Shown: piece after piece, positions 1-8,416 of the stretch
Layout: each line of letters opens with the position of its first letter
Position numbering within the stretch: position 1 is the first letter of the stretch
NCBI GenBank assembly: GCA_015485455.1
Contig: WFTN01000597.1
Span: 1 to 12,477, forward strand
DNA from: Planctomycetota bacterium
Lineage (GTDB): Bacteria > Planctomycetota > GCA-002687715 > DRQF01
Reading direction: 5' to 3'
Length of the DNA: 12,477 nt
Made by a program: the position numbers and the translations under genes
Notes under the pieces: model-generated
Told to the model about the DNA's origin: nothing
Databases searched by the model: none
The model's input: only the letters and a program-made list of their open reading frames with translations

Positions 1-1223
1 AATTAGGACAATTCTTCGAAGCCTTTGGACACCGCTATATTGGCCCCGTTGATGGCCATGACATCCAAGGCATGATTGAGCTTTTCGAAAAGCTCAAAAA
101 TGAGGGCCGCGGTGGTTTCATCCACGTGAAAACCATCAAAGGCAAAGGACACCGGGAAGCAGAAAAAGACCAATGGAAATGGCACGCTGTGGGCGGGGCC
201 AAAGTTCCAGGCCCCAAGAAGAAAGAACACAGTCGTATTGGCAGCAGGCCATTCACTGACGTTTTCGTCGACGCCGTCATCGCTCGGGCCCGCCTCGATG
301 ACAGCGTGGAAGCTCTCACATGCGCCATGCCTTGTGGCACTGGACTGCGAAAGTTCCAAGCAGAATTCCCCGATCGTTTCTATGATGCCGGTATTGCCGA
401 GCAGCACGCCGTGGCATTCGCCGCAGGTTTAGCCAGCAGCGGCAAGAAAGCCATCGTGGCGATCTACAGTACCTTCCTTCAGAGAGCCTACGATCAACTC
501 TTCCAAGAGGTTGCCCTCAACAATCAGCCAGTCGTCCTCTGTATGGACCGAGCCGGAATTGTCGGACCTGACGGAGCGACCCACAATGGTTGCTTCGATA
601 TCTCCTATGTTCGTTCCTTACCTCGCATCAATATCATGGCGCCACGGGATGCTTCTGAGTTAGAAGATATGCTCAACATGTCCTTGGACTCGAACGAGCC
701 CTGCGCCATGCGCTATCCCCGCTGTGCGGTGGCTGAGCGTTCCAAGGAATATGAACGTCAAGCTCCAGTAAAAATGGGACAATCAGAAACTCTGCGGGAA
801 GGCAGTCATGCCGCAATCGTGGCCTATGGATCAATGGTATATCCGGCTATGGACGCAGCAGCCCTTTTAGCGGAAGAAGGCATCGAAGTTACTGTGGTCA
901 ACGCCCGTTTCGTCCGCCCCATGGACAAGGACATGCTCGAGGATGTCTTAGCCAAACACCCCATCGTGTTCACTGCGGAAGAGAACACACTTAACGGTGG
1001 ATTCGGTTCCGCATGCTTAGAGGTTGCCGCGAGAAATCGCTGGGCCGCCGACAGGCTCTACCCAATCGGCTTAGCCGTTGACTTCGTTGAGCACGGAACC
1101 AGAGCCGAAATGTTGGAAGAGCACGGTTTGGATGCTGCTGGGTTGGTCAAAACAATGAAATCGGTTTTCTCCAAGCGTCAGAGTGAAGTTGATCAGATGA
1201 TCCGCGACGCTGAAGCATTTTAA
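1..1223 (+). CDS. dxs: 1-deoxy-D-xylulose-5-phosphate synthase, 5' end missing
   Basis: Thiamine-diphosphate enzyme that condenses pyruvate with glyceraldehyde 3-phosphate to DXP, the first step of the MEP isoprenoid pathway, in the cytoplasm. The frame is open from base 3, so the gene starts left of the window; 406 codons remain of a family length of about 620-640, so the N-terminal ThDP-binding part is absent only because of the window edge. Visible signatures: RYIGPVDGHD near the start, HVKTIKGKGH, the catalytic-glutamate motif GIAEQHAV (Glu codon 399-401), YSTFLQRAYDQ, DRAGIVGPDGATHNG, and a C-terminal transketolase-like domain ending LDAAGLVKTM. Stop TAA is at 1221-1223. A strong terminator follows 14 bases later, so dxs is the last gene of its transcript. 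The GIAEQHAV, YSTFLQRAYDQ and DRAG...TH blocks together are characteristic of DXS rather than of general transketolases. Confidence 0.97.
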   Translation, partial: LGQFFEAFGHRYIGPVDGHDIQGMIELFEKLKNEGRGGFIHVKTIKGKGHREAEKDQWKWHAVGGAKVPGPKKKEHSRIGSRPFTDVFVDAVIARARLDDSVEALTCAMPCGTGLRKFQAEFPDRFYDAGIAEQHAVAFAAGLASSGKKAIVAIYSTFLQRAYDQLFQEVALNNQPVVLCMDRAGIVGPDGATHNGCFDISYVRSLPRINIMAPRDASELEDMLNMSLDSNEPCAMRYPRCAVAERSKEYERQAPVKMGQSETLREGSHAAIVAYGSMVYPAMDAAALLAEEGIEVTVVNARFVRPMDKDMLEDVLAKHPIVFTAEENTLNGGFGSACLEVAARNRWAADRLYPIGLAVDFVEHGTRAEMLEEHGLDAAGLVKTMKSVFSKRQSEVDQMIRDAEAF

Positions 1224-1237
1224 GATAAGCCCCCAAG

Positions 1238-1277
1238 AAAACGGCCCTCTCGTAGTCATGGAGAGGGCCGTTTTTTT
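1238..1277. terminator. Bidirectional intrinsic terminator between dxs and the convergent repeat-protein gene
   Basis: A perfect 14-bp inverted repeat, left arm 1238-1251 (AAAACGGCCCTCTC) and right arm 1261-1274, with a 9-base loop and seven Ts at 1271-1277. The A-run of the left arm supplies a U-tract for the minus strand, so the hairpin can stop both dxs (plus) and the 1302-4268 gene (minus), whose stop lies 25 bases away. Confidence 0.93.
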
Positions 1278-1301
1278 GTCAACTCATCCGGACAAGCTAT
1301 A

Positions 1302-4268
1302 TCAGAAATCGAAGCGAATCGTCTTCGTGTCCCCCACAGCCAAAGTCACCGACTGTTCTTTCTTCTCACCCCCGCTTTCGCAGGTCACCGTATACGTTCC
1401 TGGCTTGAGTCTCTCGTACTTAGCCAACCCGCCTTTGACGAAAAACTTGTGATTGCCGGCGGCACCTTTGACTACGGACTGCACGTTTACGTTAAACCAA
1501 GCTGAGTCAGCACCTGGCTTGCTCCCTCGGACAACAAGCCTGCACGCTGCCTCCATTTGAAGATCGGCCTGTTTCACAGCACTCCCATTCGCGACTTCCA
1601 CCTGTTCCAGGTCACCACCAGAATAGCCATCCTTGCTGGCGGTCACTTTGTAGGTCCCAGCAGATAAATAAGGAATCCTATAGTATCCATCTCTGTCTGT
1701 TTGCCCGGAAGAATCCACGTTGGAGTTCGAGCCAAAGGCAATCATACCGCCTTCGCCGTCAATGGCATTGACCGCCACCACGCTGGTATCGCCGTTAATC
1801 CGGTCGTTTTCCATTTCTTCCAGATCATCGCCTTCCTTCACGGGCTTGACCTCAATCCAAGCCTGGGCCACGCCTTGGCCGTTTTCGTCGGTCACGCGCC
1901 CAGAAATACTTCCGGAGGGAACTTCAAAATCGACAGTGAGATCTTCACCCTCCACCAATTCGACGGAGCGAGATTCTCCGTGAGGCGAACCAGGGATCGC
2001 CAAAGACAATTTCTTCTTTCCGGGTTTTAAGCCTTCGATTTCATAGGCCCCACTATCATCAGCAGTCCCCACCTTGCCACCTCCGAAGAAGCTTGGCCGC
2101 CCAACATCGTTGGCACGAACAACTGCTCCTGGCACCGGCTGCCCCCCAGATCTGACCTTCCCATAGACCCGAGATTTCTTCAAAAGATGAATGTCTTGCT
2201 TGGCCAACTTGTTCGCTTCCAAGTGGACCCATGTGCCTTCTTGCTGCTTCTCTCCACCGGAGAGAATAACGAAAACATTGCCCGTAGCTTTCTGGGCAGG
2301 GATTTCGGCGCGCACGAAATAGTCACCGGGTTTGACCCCTTCGATCAGGTAAACACCACCTTTCCCGGAAGTTTTACTGGTCTTCCAGTTGGGGGAGAAT
2401 GACATAACCCTTTCTTCGGTGTCGCCTCCTTCCGCCACCGACTTTCTCTCCAAAGAAACTTTCGCGCCAATGAAAGGGTTTCCTTCAGGGTCGAAGACGA
2501 CGCCGGTGATGGACGCTCCGGGGAGCAGGGTGACGACATAGTCAGTCACAGGGTTCTCTGTTCCTAACTCGACAGGAAGATCCACTTGATTCAAAAACGA
2601 CGGGTGCCGGACCGCCAAGAGATGCATCCCGCCGACAAGACCATGAAAGGAGAACGTGCCATCAGACTTCGACTTCGTTCTTGTTTTCTTGGAGCTAGCC
2701 CCGAGGACCGAAGAACTCCCCGGTATCGCATCTGAACCCAAGAGCCCCATGAGCTCGTTTTCGACGTCGTTCTTATTTTCTTCCTTGACTCTCATGGTCA
2801 ACGTCGCCCCTGCCACCGGGTTCCCATTCTGATCGACGACCATACCGGCGAATGGAACTTCCGCGACCATCTCGCCCTCGAGTCTTCGCTCCTCTCCAGG
2901 CTTGAGCTCCGAGATCTTGTAGTCAAGGCGTCCAAAACCTGGGGCGGTGATGGAGAAATCCAATGACCGTCGACTGATTCCATGAATGACAAACAAACCA
3001 GCGGTCTCCGATTTACCCAGAATGGCCCCAGCCTCTTGGCCTTTCTTGATGGGGAATCCCTTGGCCACGTCTTGACTCAGAGTTAGATCGCCAACCTCAA
3101 CGGAAACTTCAAAATCATTGATGGCCCTCTTATCCCCTTGGGCCACAAGGTAGGCAAAAACAAGAGCAGCTTTCTCAAGAACAATACCCACATGAGCTTG
3201 GCTCGCCTTGGCACGATATTCGTTCATCGTCATGAAACCATCGGCTTCTACGGTCAACAAAACATCCTTGAGGGGAACTCCAGTGAAAACGAAATTGCCA
3301 TCTTTGTCCGACTGCACCTGAGCATTTGGATTTTGCTCCCAAAGCAAACGAAAAGTGCCCTGGGGACGGTACTTGATGGTGGCATTGGCAATGGAAACCC
3401 CGGTGTCATCTTGGACATGTCCTTCAATTCGACGGCCCCGTGCCAGCTGGACAACTAAGCCTTCAACCGGCTTTTCGTTCTTGACGGCGACTTCCAAGTC
3501 TTCCAAAGGTATGTAACCTTCGGCCCGAGCGTAGACATGTCCTTGTCCCCCATCTAAACCTGCAAGGCGAAACCGACCGTTTTCGTCCGTCACAACTGTG
3601 CGTCCGCCGTAAACAACGGGGCCAAGAAGCATGACAAAACCAGCCTCCGTCGGATCAGAAACAGAGATTGTGACTTGAACGCCCGGCACAGGGACCTTGG
3701 CCTCATTCAACACAATGCCCTCGACAATGGCCCCTGGGGTCGCCACCAACTCCCCGACGTCGTGTTTCTCCCCCTCTTCAATACGAAAGAAAGACGATGT
3801 GGCCTTCCTCAGCTCCGCAGGCCAAACTTCGACTCTATAGGGACCACCTTCCTTCACCCCCATGATGGTGAAGAATCCCTGATCATCCGTCACCGCCGTT
3901 TTGAGCACCTGGGCTATTCCTTTTACGGAAGCGAAGAGGCCGCCCTTGGGAGAGTGAGTGAGACGGGCCGCGACCCCTGCCACGGGCAAACCATCCGCAG
4001 AAACAACGCGGCCAATAACGGCGCCACCAGCTTCTGTATCATCTAACTCTTGAGCGCCACTCTTTGTGGGTTTCTCCGAATTTGGATCACGATTGCTGGA
4101 TACAGGCAGAGGAGCACCCGTCCGCCTGACAGCATCTCCACCCTCTTCTTGGATTGTGATGTTCGTCCTATCGAGGTCTCCCAAATCTGTATCTTGTTGA
4201 AACTGATAGAAGATGATCCCTACAACCACCAATGACACCAGGAGAAGAGGCACAGCAATGCGACTCAT
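1302..4268 (-). CDS. Membrane-anchored protein with about eight carboxypeptidase-regulatory-like repeats
   Basis: 988 residues from the ATG at 4266-4268, preceded by a purine-rich GGAAAGGAAAG. An ATG 13 codons upstream would put charged residues (MSFCRLTVWERKD) before the hydrophobic segment and has no better ribosome site, so I prefer the internal start. Residues 3-21 form one hydrophobic helix (AVPLLLVSLVVVGIIF), a signal anchor or uncleaved signal. An acidic, low-complexity linker to about 80 follows, then beta-sandwich repeats starting near 82, 178, 279, 368 (degenerate), 471, 585, 700 and 786, and a last domain at 906-988. Repeats have the CarboxypepD_reg / SpaA-like pattern: G-x-V-x-D-x-x-G-x-P-v-x-G-A, later T-D-x-x-G-x-F-x-i-x-G-l and a closing Y-x-V-x-A. 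No enzyme domain is seen. The protein is probably exported and structural or binding, with ligand unknown. It is divergent from the lipoprotein gene at 4402 (133-base gap). Confidence 0.88.
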   Translation of the reverse strand: MSRIAVPLLLVSLVVVGIIFYQFQQDTDLGDLDRTNITIQEEGGDAVRRTGAPLPVSSNRDPNSEKPTKSGAQELDDTEAGGAVIGRVVSADGLPVAGVAARLTHSPKGGLFASVKGIAQVLKTAVTDDQGFFTIMGVKEGGPYRVEVWPAELRKATSSFFRIEEGEKHDVGELVATPGAIVEGIVLNEAKVPVPGVQVTISVSDPTEAGFVMLLGPVVYGGRTVVTDENGRFRLAGLDGGQGHVYARAEGYIPLEDLEVAVKNEKPVEGLVVQLARGRRIEGHVQDDTGVSIANATIKYRPQGTFRLLWEQNPNAQVQSDKDGNFVFTGVPLKDVLLTVEADGFMTMNEYRAKASQAHVGIVLEKAALVFAYLVAQGDKRAINDFEVSVEVGDLTLSQDVAKGFPIKKGQEAGAILGKSETAGLFVIHGISRRSLDFSITAPGFGRLDYKISELKPGEERRLEGEMVAEVPFAGMVVDQNGNPVAGATLTMRVKEENKNDVENELMGLLGSDAIPGSSSVLGASSKKTRTKSKSDGTFSFHGLVGGMHLLAVRHPSFLNQVDLPVELGTENPVTDYVVTLLPGASITGVVFDPEGNPFIGAKVSLERKSVAEGGDTEERVMSFSPNWKTSKTSGKGGVYLIEGVKPGDYFVRAEIPAQKATGNVFVILSGGEKQQEGTWVHLEANKLAKQDIHLLKKSRVYGKVRSGGQPVPGAVVRANDVGRPSFFGGGKVGTADDSGAYEIEGLKPGKKKLSLAIPGSPHGESRSVELVEGEDLTVDFEVPSGSISGRVTDENGQGVAQAWIEVKPVKEGDDLEEMENDRINGDTSVVAVNAIDGEGGMIAFGSNSNVDSSGQTDRDGYYRIPYLSAGTYKVTASKDGYSGGDLEQVEVANGSAVKQADLQMEAACRLVVRGSKPGADSAWFNVNVQSVVKGAAGNHKFFVKGGLAKYERLKPGTYTVTCESGGEKKEQSVTLAVGDTKTIRFDF

Positions 4269-4401
4269 ATCTTTCCTTTCCCAAACTGTGAGGCGACAAA
4301 AAGACAAGGTAGGACCTCAGGCACTCTTGCTCAATTCAACCGAGAGTACTATGAAGAACGTCAACTTCGAGTTTTGACTCCTGTCAAAAAAGGAAATTAT
4401 T

Positions 4402-5265
4402 GTGCGAATTCTACCCCTGGCACTCATGGGCCTTACTTTTCTCTCCATCCCAGCTTGCGGCGACAATGACAAAGTTGAACTTTTTCGGCGCGAGATCTTA
4501 GAATCCCGAGAAATGGACAAGGCCCCAGCCTTGGACGTCAGAATTGACAATGGCAGTGTGACTGTCCGGGCCTGGGACAATCCGAGCCTCAAGATTCGCG
4601 CCGTCGTGCGAGCCACTTCCGACGACCGGGCTCAATCCTGCAAGATTTCCAGTAAGATCGAAAATGATACTTTGAATGTCAAGATCATATGGCCAGAGGG
4701 TGGCAGACTCCCAGATGAGCGTTGCAATATCACCGTCAACTTACCTTACGGAAACTCAACACACATTGCCGCCAAGAATGGCGACATCAAAGCCCAACAC
4801 CTGGAAGGTTCTCTGACCATCGCCGGGATTAATGCCAGGGTTGAAGTCAACAGTCACGAAGGAGATGTCACGATTAGCAACACCCATGGCAACATCTCCT
4901 GCCAAGAGATCCAAGGCAAGTTTACGGCGAAAAACACCAACGGGTACGTGAAAGTGATTGGCGTCCAGGACGACGTCAAGATCGAGACTTCCAACGAGCG
5001 CATCGAACTCGTGTGCTATCCCACCTTTGACGGCGTGGTGGACATTGACGCAACCAATACCGGAATCCAGATGACCGTGGGCAACTCTCAAGTAGGTGAG
5101 TTCACTTTAGAAACAACCAACGCAACCCTCGCTTGGGACTTGGGGAGCCGGGGCCAGCTGATCACCAACCCGAGTGAAAACAAAGCGGTCATCGCCGTGG
5201 GCAGTAGACGCAACAAATCCCACATCAAAACCACGAACGACCGAATAAAGCTCATCATCCTCTAA
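4402..5265 (+). CDS. DUF4097-like beta-strand-repeat lipoprotein
   Basis: 287 residues from a GTG start at 4402; AGGA at 4391-4394 lies seven bases upstream, and no competing ATG with a ribosome site exists. The N-terminus MRILPLALMGLTFLSIPAC is a short signal peptide ending in a lipobox-like IPAC, so Cys19 is likely lipidated. The rest has no hydrophobic helix and consists of short alternating strands rich in Asn, Thr, Gly and Asp (GDVTISNTHGNISCQE, TNGYVKVIG, IETSNERIEL, LETTNATLAW, IKTTNDRIKL). This is typical of DUF4097/DUF2807 adhesin-like right-handed beta-solenoids, in which each turn repeats a short 'T-x-N-G-x-I-x-V' unit. Specific function is unknown; such proteins are envelope-associated. 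It has its own start signal, and no clear terminator follows it. The 203 bases between it and pntAA hold only short weak repeats (GGCAT-A-ATGCC at 5296-5306) and no convincing promoter. Confidence 0.82.
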   Translation: MRILPLALMGLTFLSIPACGDNDKVELFRREILESREMDKAPALDVRIDNGSVTVRAWDNPSLKIRAVVRATSDDRAQSCKISSKIENDTLNVKIIWPEGGRLPDERCNITVNLPYGNSTHIAAKNGDIKAQHLEGSLTIAGINARVEVNSHEGDVTISNTHGNISCQEIQGKFTAKNTNGYVKVIGVQDDVKIETSNERIELVCYPTFDGVVDIDATNTGIQMTVGNSQVGEFTLETTNATLAWDLGSRGQLITNPSENKAVIAVGSRRNKSHIKTTNDRIKLIIL

Positions 5266-5468
5266 TCTTCTCGCCCCGAGGGGAAGACAGAAGAGGCATA
5301 ATGCCGTAGAAATAGGGGCGTGATCGGCTTTACCCTTGAGCGGCCAATAACAGAAGAAGTTCCTTCGTAAACGCCCAGCTCAACTTCCAAGCCAATAACT
5401 AGGTGTGCTGATTCTTTCAGCCTCTTCGGCCCAAGTGTTTCAGTTCGAGAAAAGGACAGGTTCAGACC

Positions 5469-6632
5469 ATGGCCAAAGTGTTCATTCCCAAGGAAATCGC
5501 AGACGGCGAACGGCGCGTCGCGGCCAGCCCGGAAACGGTGGGAAAACTCATCAAGGCTGGTCTCGAGGTAAGCATCGAAGCTGGGGCTGGCCGCATGGCT
5601 GGCATCCGTGACGACGACTACACCGGGGCTGGTGCTTCTATTCAATCGTCCGCTGCCGACGGGATGAGTCAAGCAGACGTCATTCTTAAAGTTCGTGAAC
5701 CCATGCCTCACCCTGGGGGCAAACACGAATTAGAGATGGTGAAAGAAGGGGCTGTTTTCGTTTCCTTCTTGGTGCCCCAATCGGCCCAAGATGATGTTGT
5801 GAAAGCGCAGGATCGAGGGATCCAACTGTTCTCCATGAATTTGATCCCACGAATCTCCCGGGCACAGAGTATGGATGCTCTCAGTTCCCAGGCGAACATT
5901 GCTGGCTACAAAGCAGTGCTCTTGGCCGCTGCCCAACTCCCCCGCTATTTTCCACTTCTGATGACTGCTGCGGGAACCGTCAAGCCAGCCCGGGTGGTCA
6001 TTATGGGCGCTGGTGTTGCCGGCCTTCAAGCAATCGCAACAGCCAAGCGTTTGGGTGCCCAAGTTTGGGCTACAGATGTGCGCCTTGCAGTTAAGGAACA
6101 AGTCGAAAGTCTCGGTGCCAAGTTCATCGACGTTCCAGGCATGGAAGATTTAGAAGACGAAAAAGGCTACGCCAAACCCCCAACCCCGGAGTTCTTAGAA
6201 CGTCAGCGAAAAATCGTTGGCGATCAAATCGCAGAATCGGACGTTGTCATTACGACGGCTTTGATTCCGGGGCGCAAGGCTCCCATGTTAGTGCCAAAAG
6301 AGCTTGTTGAGCGCATGCGCCCTGGGTCCTGCATCGTTGATATTGCAGCGGAGCAGGGAGGCAATTGTGCCGCCACCGTTCCTGGGGAGACTGTCGAGGT
6401 CAACGGTGTCTACATCATCGGGCCACGAAACCTGCCAGCAAGCCTATCAGCCAACGCCAGCGAGCTCTACGCCCGCAACATCACCACTTTCTTTCTATCG
6501 ATGGTCAAAGATGGAGAACTCAACTTCAACTTTGAAGACGAAGTCATTGCCGATTCCTGTGTCGTCTTTGACAAAGAAATCAAACACGGACCAACGGCAT
6601 CGTTGATCGCAAACAAAGGAGCATCAGCCTAA
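5469..6632 (+). CDS. pntAA: NAD(P) transhydrogenase subunit alpha 1 (NAD(H)-binding domain I)
   Basis: Cytoplasmic NAD(H)-binding subunit of the proton-translocating Re/Si-specific transhydrogenase, which drives NADH + NADP+ to NAD+ + NADPH with the proton-motive force. 387 residues, the usual size for a stand-alone alpha-1 as in Rhodospirillum. Visible: alanine-dehydrogenase/PNT N-terminal fold (PKEIADGERRVAASPETV), the family signature SRAQSMDALSSQ-N-AGYKAV at 130-150, Rossmann glycines GAGVAGLQA at 180-188 with an acidic residue ending the next strand (Asp203, NAD selectivity), the mobile-loop region near 233-245 (GYAKPPTPEFLERQ) and DIAAEQGGN at 291-299. The start ATG follows GGACAGG at eight bases. 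First gene of a pntAA-pntAB-pntB operon; its stop shares a base with the pntAB start (TAATG). Confidence 0.97.
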   Translation: MAKVFIPKEIADGERRVAASPETVGKLIKAGLEVSIEAGAGRMAGIRDDDYTGAGASIQSSAADGMSQADVILKVREPMPHPGGKHELEMVKEGAVFVSFLVPQSAQDDVVKAQDRGIQLFSMNLIPRISRAQSMDALSSQANIAGYKAVLLAAAQLPRYFPLLMTAAGTVKPARVVIMGAGVAGLQAIATAKRLGAQVWATDVRLAVKEQVESLGAKFIDVPGMEDLEDEKGYAKPPTPEFLERQRKIVGDQIAESDVVITTALIPGRKAPMLVPKELVERMRPGSCIVDIAAEQGGNCAATVPGETVEVNGVYIIGPRNLPASLSANASELYARNITTFFLSMVKDGELNFNFEDEVIADSCVVFDKEIKHGPTASLIANKGASA

Positions 6633-6925
6633 TGGGATCACTTATGCTTATCGCGGGCTTATACGTTTTCGTCCTCGCCTTGTTCTTGGGTGTCGAACTC
6701 ATTACCAAGGTTCCGCCTACGCTCCACACACCCTTGATGTCCGGTGCTAACGCCATTTCCGGGATCACCATCGTAGGCGCATTGGCTTGTGCAACGAGCG
6801 CCGCCTTCAGTGGAAGCAATATTCTCGGCTTCCTCGCCATCGTCTTGGCAACGATCAACTGTGTCGGCGGCTTTGCCGTCACCGATCGCATGCTCAAGAT
6901 GTTCGCAGCTCCGAGCAAGAAGTAA
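6632..6925 (+). CDS. pntAB: NAD(P) transhydrogenase subunit alpha 2 (membrane)
   Basis: 97-residue membrane subunit that forms part of the proton channel together with PntB. Three or four hydrophobic segments are seen, roughly 3-21, 42-60 and 62-85, and the conserved block KVPPTLHTPLMSGANAIS at 26-43, which is diagnostic of the alpha-2/domain II segment. The ATG at 6632 overlaps the pntAA stop by one base, with AAAGGAG at 6615-6621 inside the pntAA end as ribosome site, so the two are translationally coupled. In E. coli this segment is fused to domain I as PntA; here it is separate, the three-gene arrangement known from Rhodospirillum and many other bacteria. Confidence 0.95.
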   Translation: MGSLMLIAGLYVFVLALFLGVELITKVPPTLHTPLMSGANAISGITIVGALACATSAAFSGSNILGFLAIVLATINCVGGFAVTDRMLKMFAAPSKK

Positions 6926-6952
6926 CCCTGACAACACGGAAGATTCTCAGAC

Positions 6953-8416
6953 ATGATTGACTTCTTAGTCCACGCACTCTACCTCATCGGCGCTGGCTGC
7001 TTCGTCTTCGGCATCAAGAAGATGTCGCGGGTACGAACGGCCCAACGAGGAAATCGTTTGGCCGCCGCCGGCATGCTCTTAGCCACAGTTGCCACCTTCA
7101 TCGCCCTTGGCAATGTTAACTACACCTGGATTCTCGCCGGTCTCATTGTTGGCGGGACCATTGGGGCTATTCTGGCCAAGCGGGTCGAAATGACCTCGAT
7201 GCCAGAGTTAGTCGCTCTTTTCAACGGCTTAGGGGGCGCCGCAAGTTTCTTTGTGGCTCTGTCCATGTTTGGCAGCCTCTACTGGGACATGCTCAGAGAC
7301 GAAAGTGTTGAGATCACGATCGCCGAAACAATCGGTGGTGCATCCACCGGTGTCGCTCTGGCTCTCAGTTTGCTCGTCGGTGGCATCACCTTGAGCGGCT
7401 CCGTCATCGCTTTCGCCAAGCTGTCTGGCAAGATGAAAGGGGCTCCGATCATTTTGCCTGCCCGTCATGCCATCAACTTAGCTGCCTTCGCTGCCATGAT
7501 TGTTTTTGGAGGTTTGGCTGTCTTCGCCACCACAGGTGCCGTCATCACTGGCATTCTGATGTATGCGGTCTTGTTCATCTCCTTGGCCTTGGGTGTCCTT
7601 TTAGTCATCCCCATTGGCGGTGCCGACATGCCCGTGGTGATCTCCTTGCTCAACTCCTATTCAGGCATCGCCGCAGCGATGACCGGGTTTGTGCTCTTGG
7701 GGGCCAGGTCAGGAAGTGAAGGGGCCCTGATGCTCATTGTCTGTGGTGCCCTCGTTGGCGCTGCTGGCATCATTCTCACCGGGCTCATGTGTAAAGCTAT
7801 GAATCGTTCCTTGCTAAACGTCTTAACCGGTGGGTTCGGTGACACGGGGGGAAGCTCCAGCGGTGACAATTCCGACTATGAGAATGTAACCTCCTACAGC
7901 GCAGAAGAAGCTGCCATGCTCTTGGATGGTGCCCCCCAGGTCATCATCGTGCCAGGGTACGGCTTGGCCGTTGCCCAGGCCCAACACGCCATCGCCGAAT
8001 TAGACGCCCTTTTGGAAAAGAACGACACCGTCGTTAAGTATGCCGTTCACCCCGTGGCTGGACGCATGCCCGGGCACATGAACGTGCTCTTGGCTGAAGC
8101 CAACATCTCTTATGACAAGCTCTTTGACATGGACGAAATCAATGGTGAGTTCAAGAACACCACCGTTGCTATCGTTGTGGGGGCAAACGATGTGGTCAAC
8201 CCTGCGGCCACCAACGACCCCAATTCCCCCATCGCCGGGATGCCCATTCTCAATTGTCACGAAGCGCAAAACGTTATTGTCATCAAGCGCTCCTTGAGCC
8301 CCGGTTACGCCGGCATCAAGAATGAACTCTTTGAGTATCCCAACACCATGATGGTGTTTGATGATGCTAAGAAGGCCATCCAAGAAATGGTGAAGGAACT
8401 AAAGGAACTCGGATGA
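6953..8416 (+). CDS. pntB: NAD(P) transhydrogenase subunit beta (membrane channel and NADP(H)-binding domain III)
   Basis: 487 residues, slightly longer than the common ~462-465. About nine hydrophobic segments lie in residues 3-290 (for example 3-20, 37-52, 57-75, 130-157, 175-193, 195-220, 240-250, 258-278). A Gly/Ser-rich linker at 293-307 leads to the soluble NADP(H) domain: GYGLAVAQAQ at 335-344 (dinucleotide loop), HPVAGRMPGHMNVLLAEA at 366-383, GANDVVNPAA at 410-419, KRSLSPGYAGIKNELF at 445-460 and the terminal NTMMVFDDAK. In the membrane part MPELVALFNG (83-92) has Asn where, as I recall, E. coli PntB has the channel residue His91; that substitution is common in other lineages. The gap to pntAB is 27 bases with a weak CGGAAG site. 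Its TGA stop at 8414-8416 overlaps the ATG of the next gene (ATGA). Confidence 0.96.
   Translation: MIDFLVHALYLIGAGCFVFGIKKMSRVRTAQRGNRLAAAGMLLATVATFIALGNVNYTWILAGLIVGGTIGAILAKRVEMTSMPELVALFNGLGGAASFFVALSMFGSLYWDMLRDESVEITIAETIGGASTGVALALSLLVGGITLSGSVIAFAKLSGKMKGAPIILPARHAINLAAFAAMIVFGGLAVFATTGAVITGILMYAVLFISLALGVLLVIPIGGADMPVVISLLNSYSGIAAAMTGFVLLGARSGSEGALMLIVCGALVGAAGIILTGLMCKAMNRSLLNVLTGGFGDTGGSSSGDNSDYENVTSYSAEEAAMLLDGAPQVIIVPGYGLAVAQAQHAIAELDALLEKNDTVVKYAVHPVAGRMPGHMNVLLAEANISYDKLFDMDEINGEFKNTTVAIVVGANDVVNPAATNDPNSPIAGMPILNCHEAQNVIVIKRSLSPGYAGIKNELFEYPNTMMVFDDAKKAIQEMVKELKELG

Noticed and set aside
3..407. 134-codon minus-strand ORF at the left edge
   Set aside because: Antisense to well conserved dxs coding sequence.
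4374..4402. TTGACT at 4374-4379 as the -35 of the lipoprotein promoter
   Set aside because: A -10 at normal spacing would overlap the GTG start codon and has a poor sequence.
5266..5290. TCTTC...CCCC/GGGGAAGA repeat after the lipoprotein gene as a terminator
   Set aside because: Only a tight, bulged stem and no T-tract follows.
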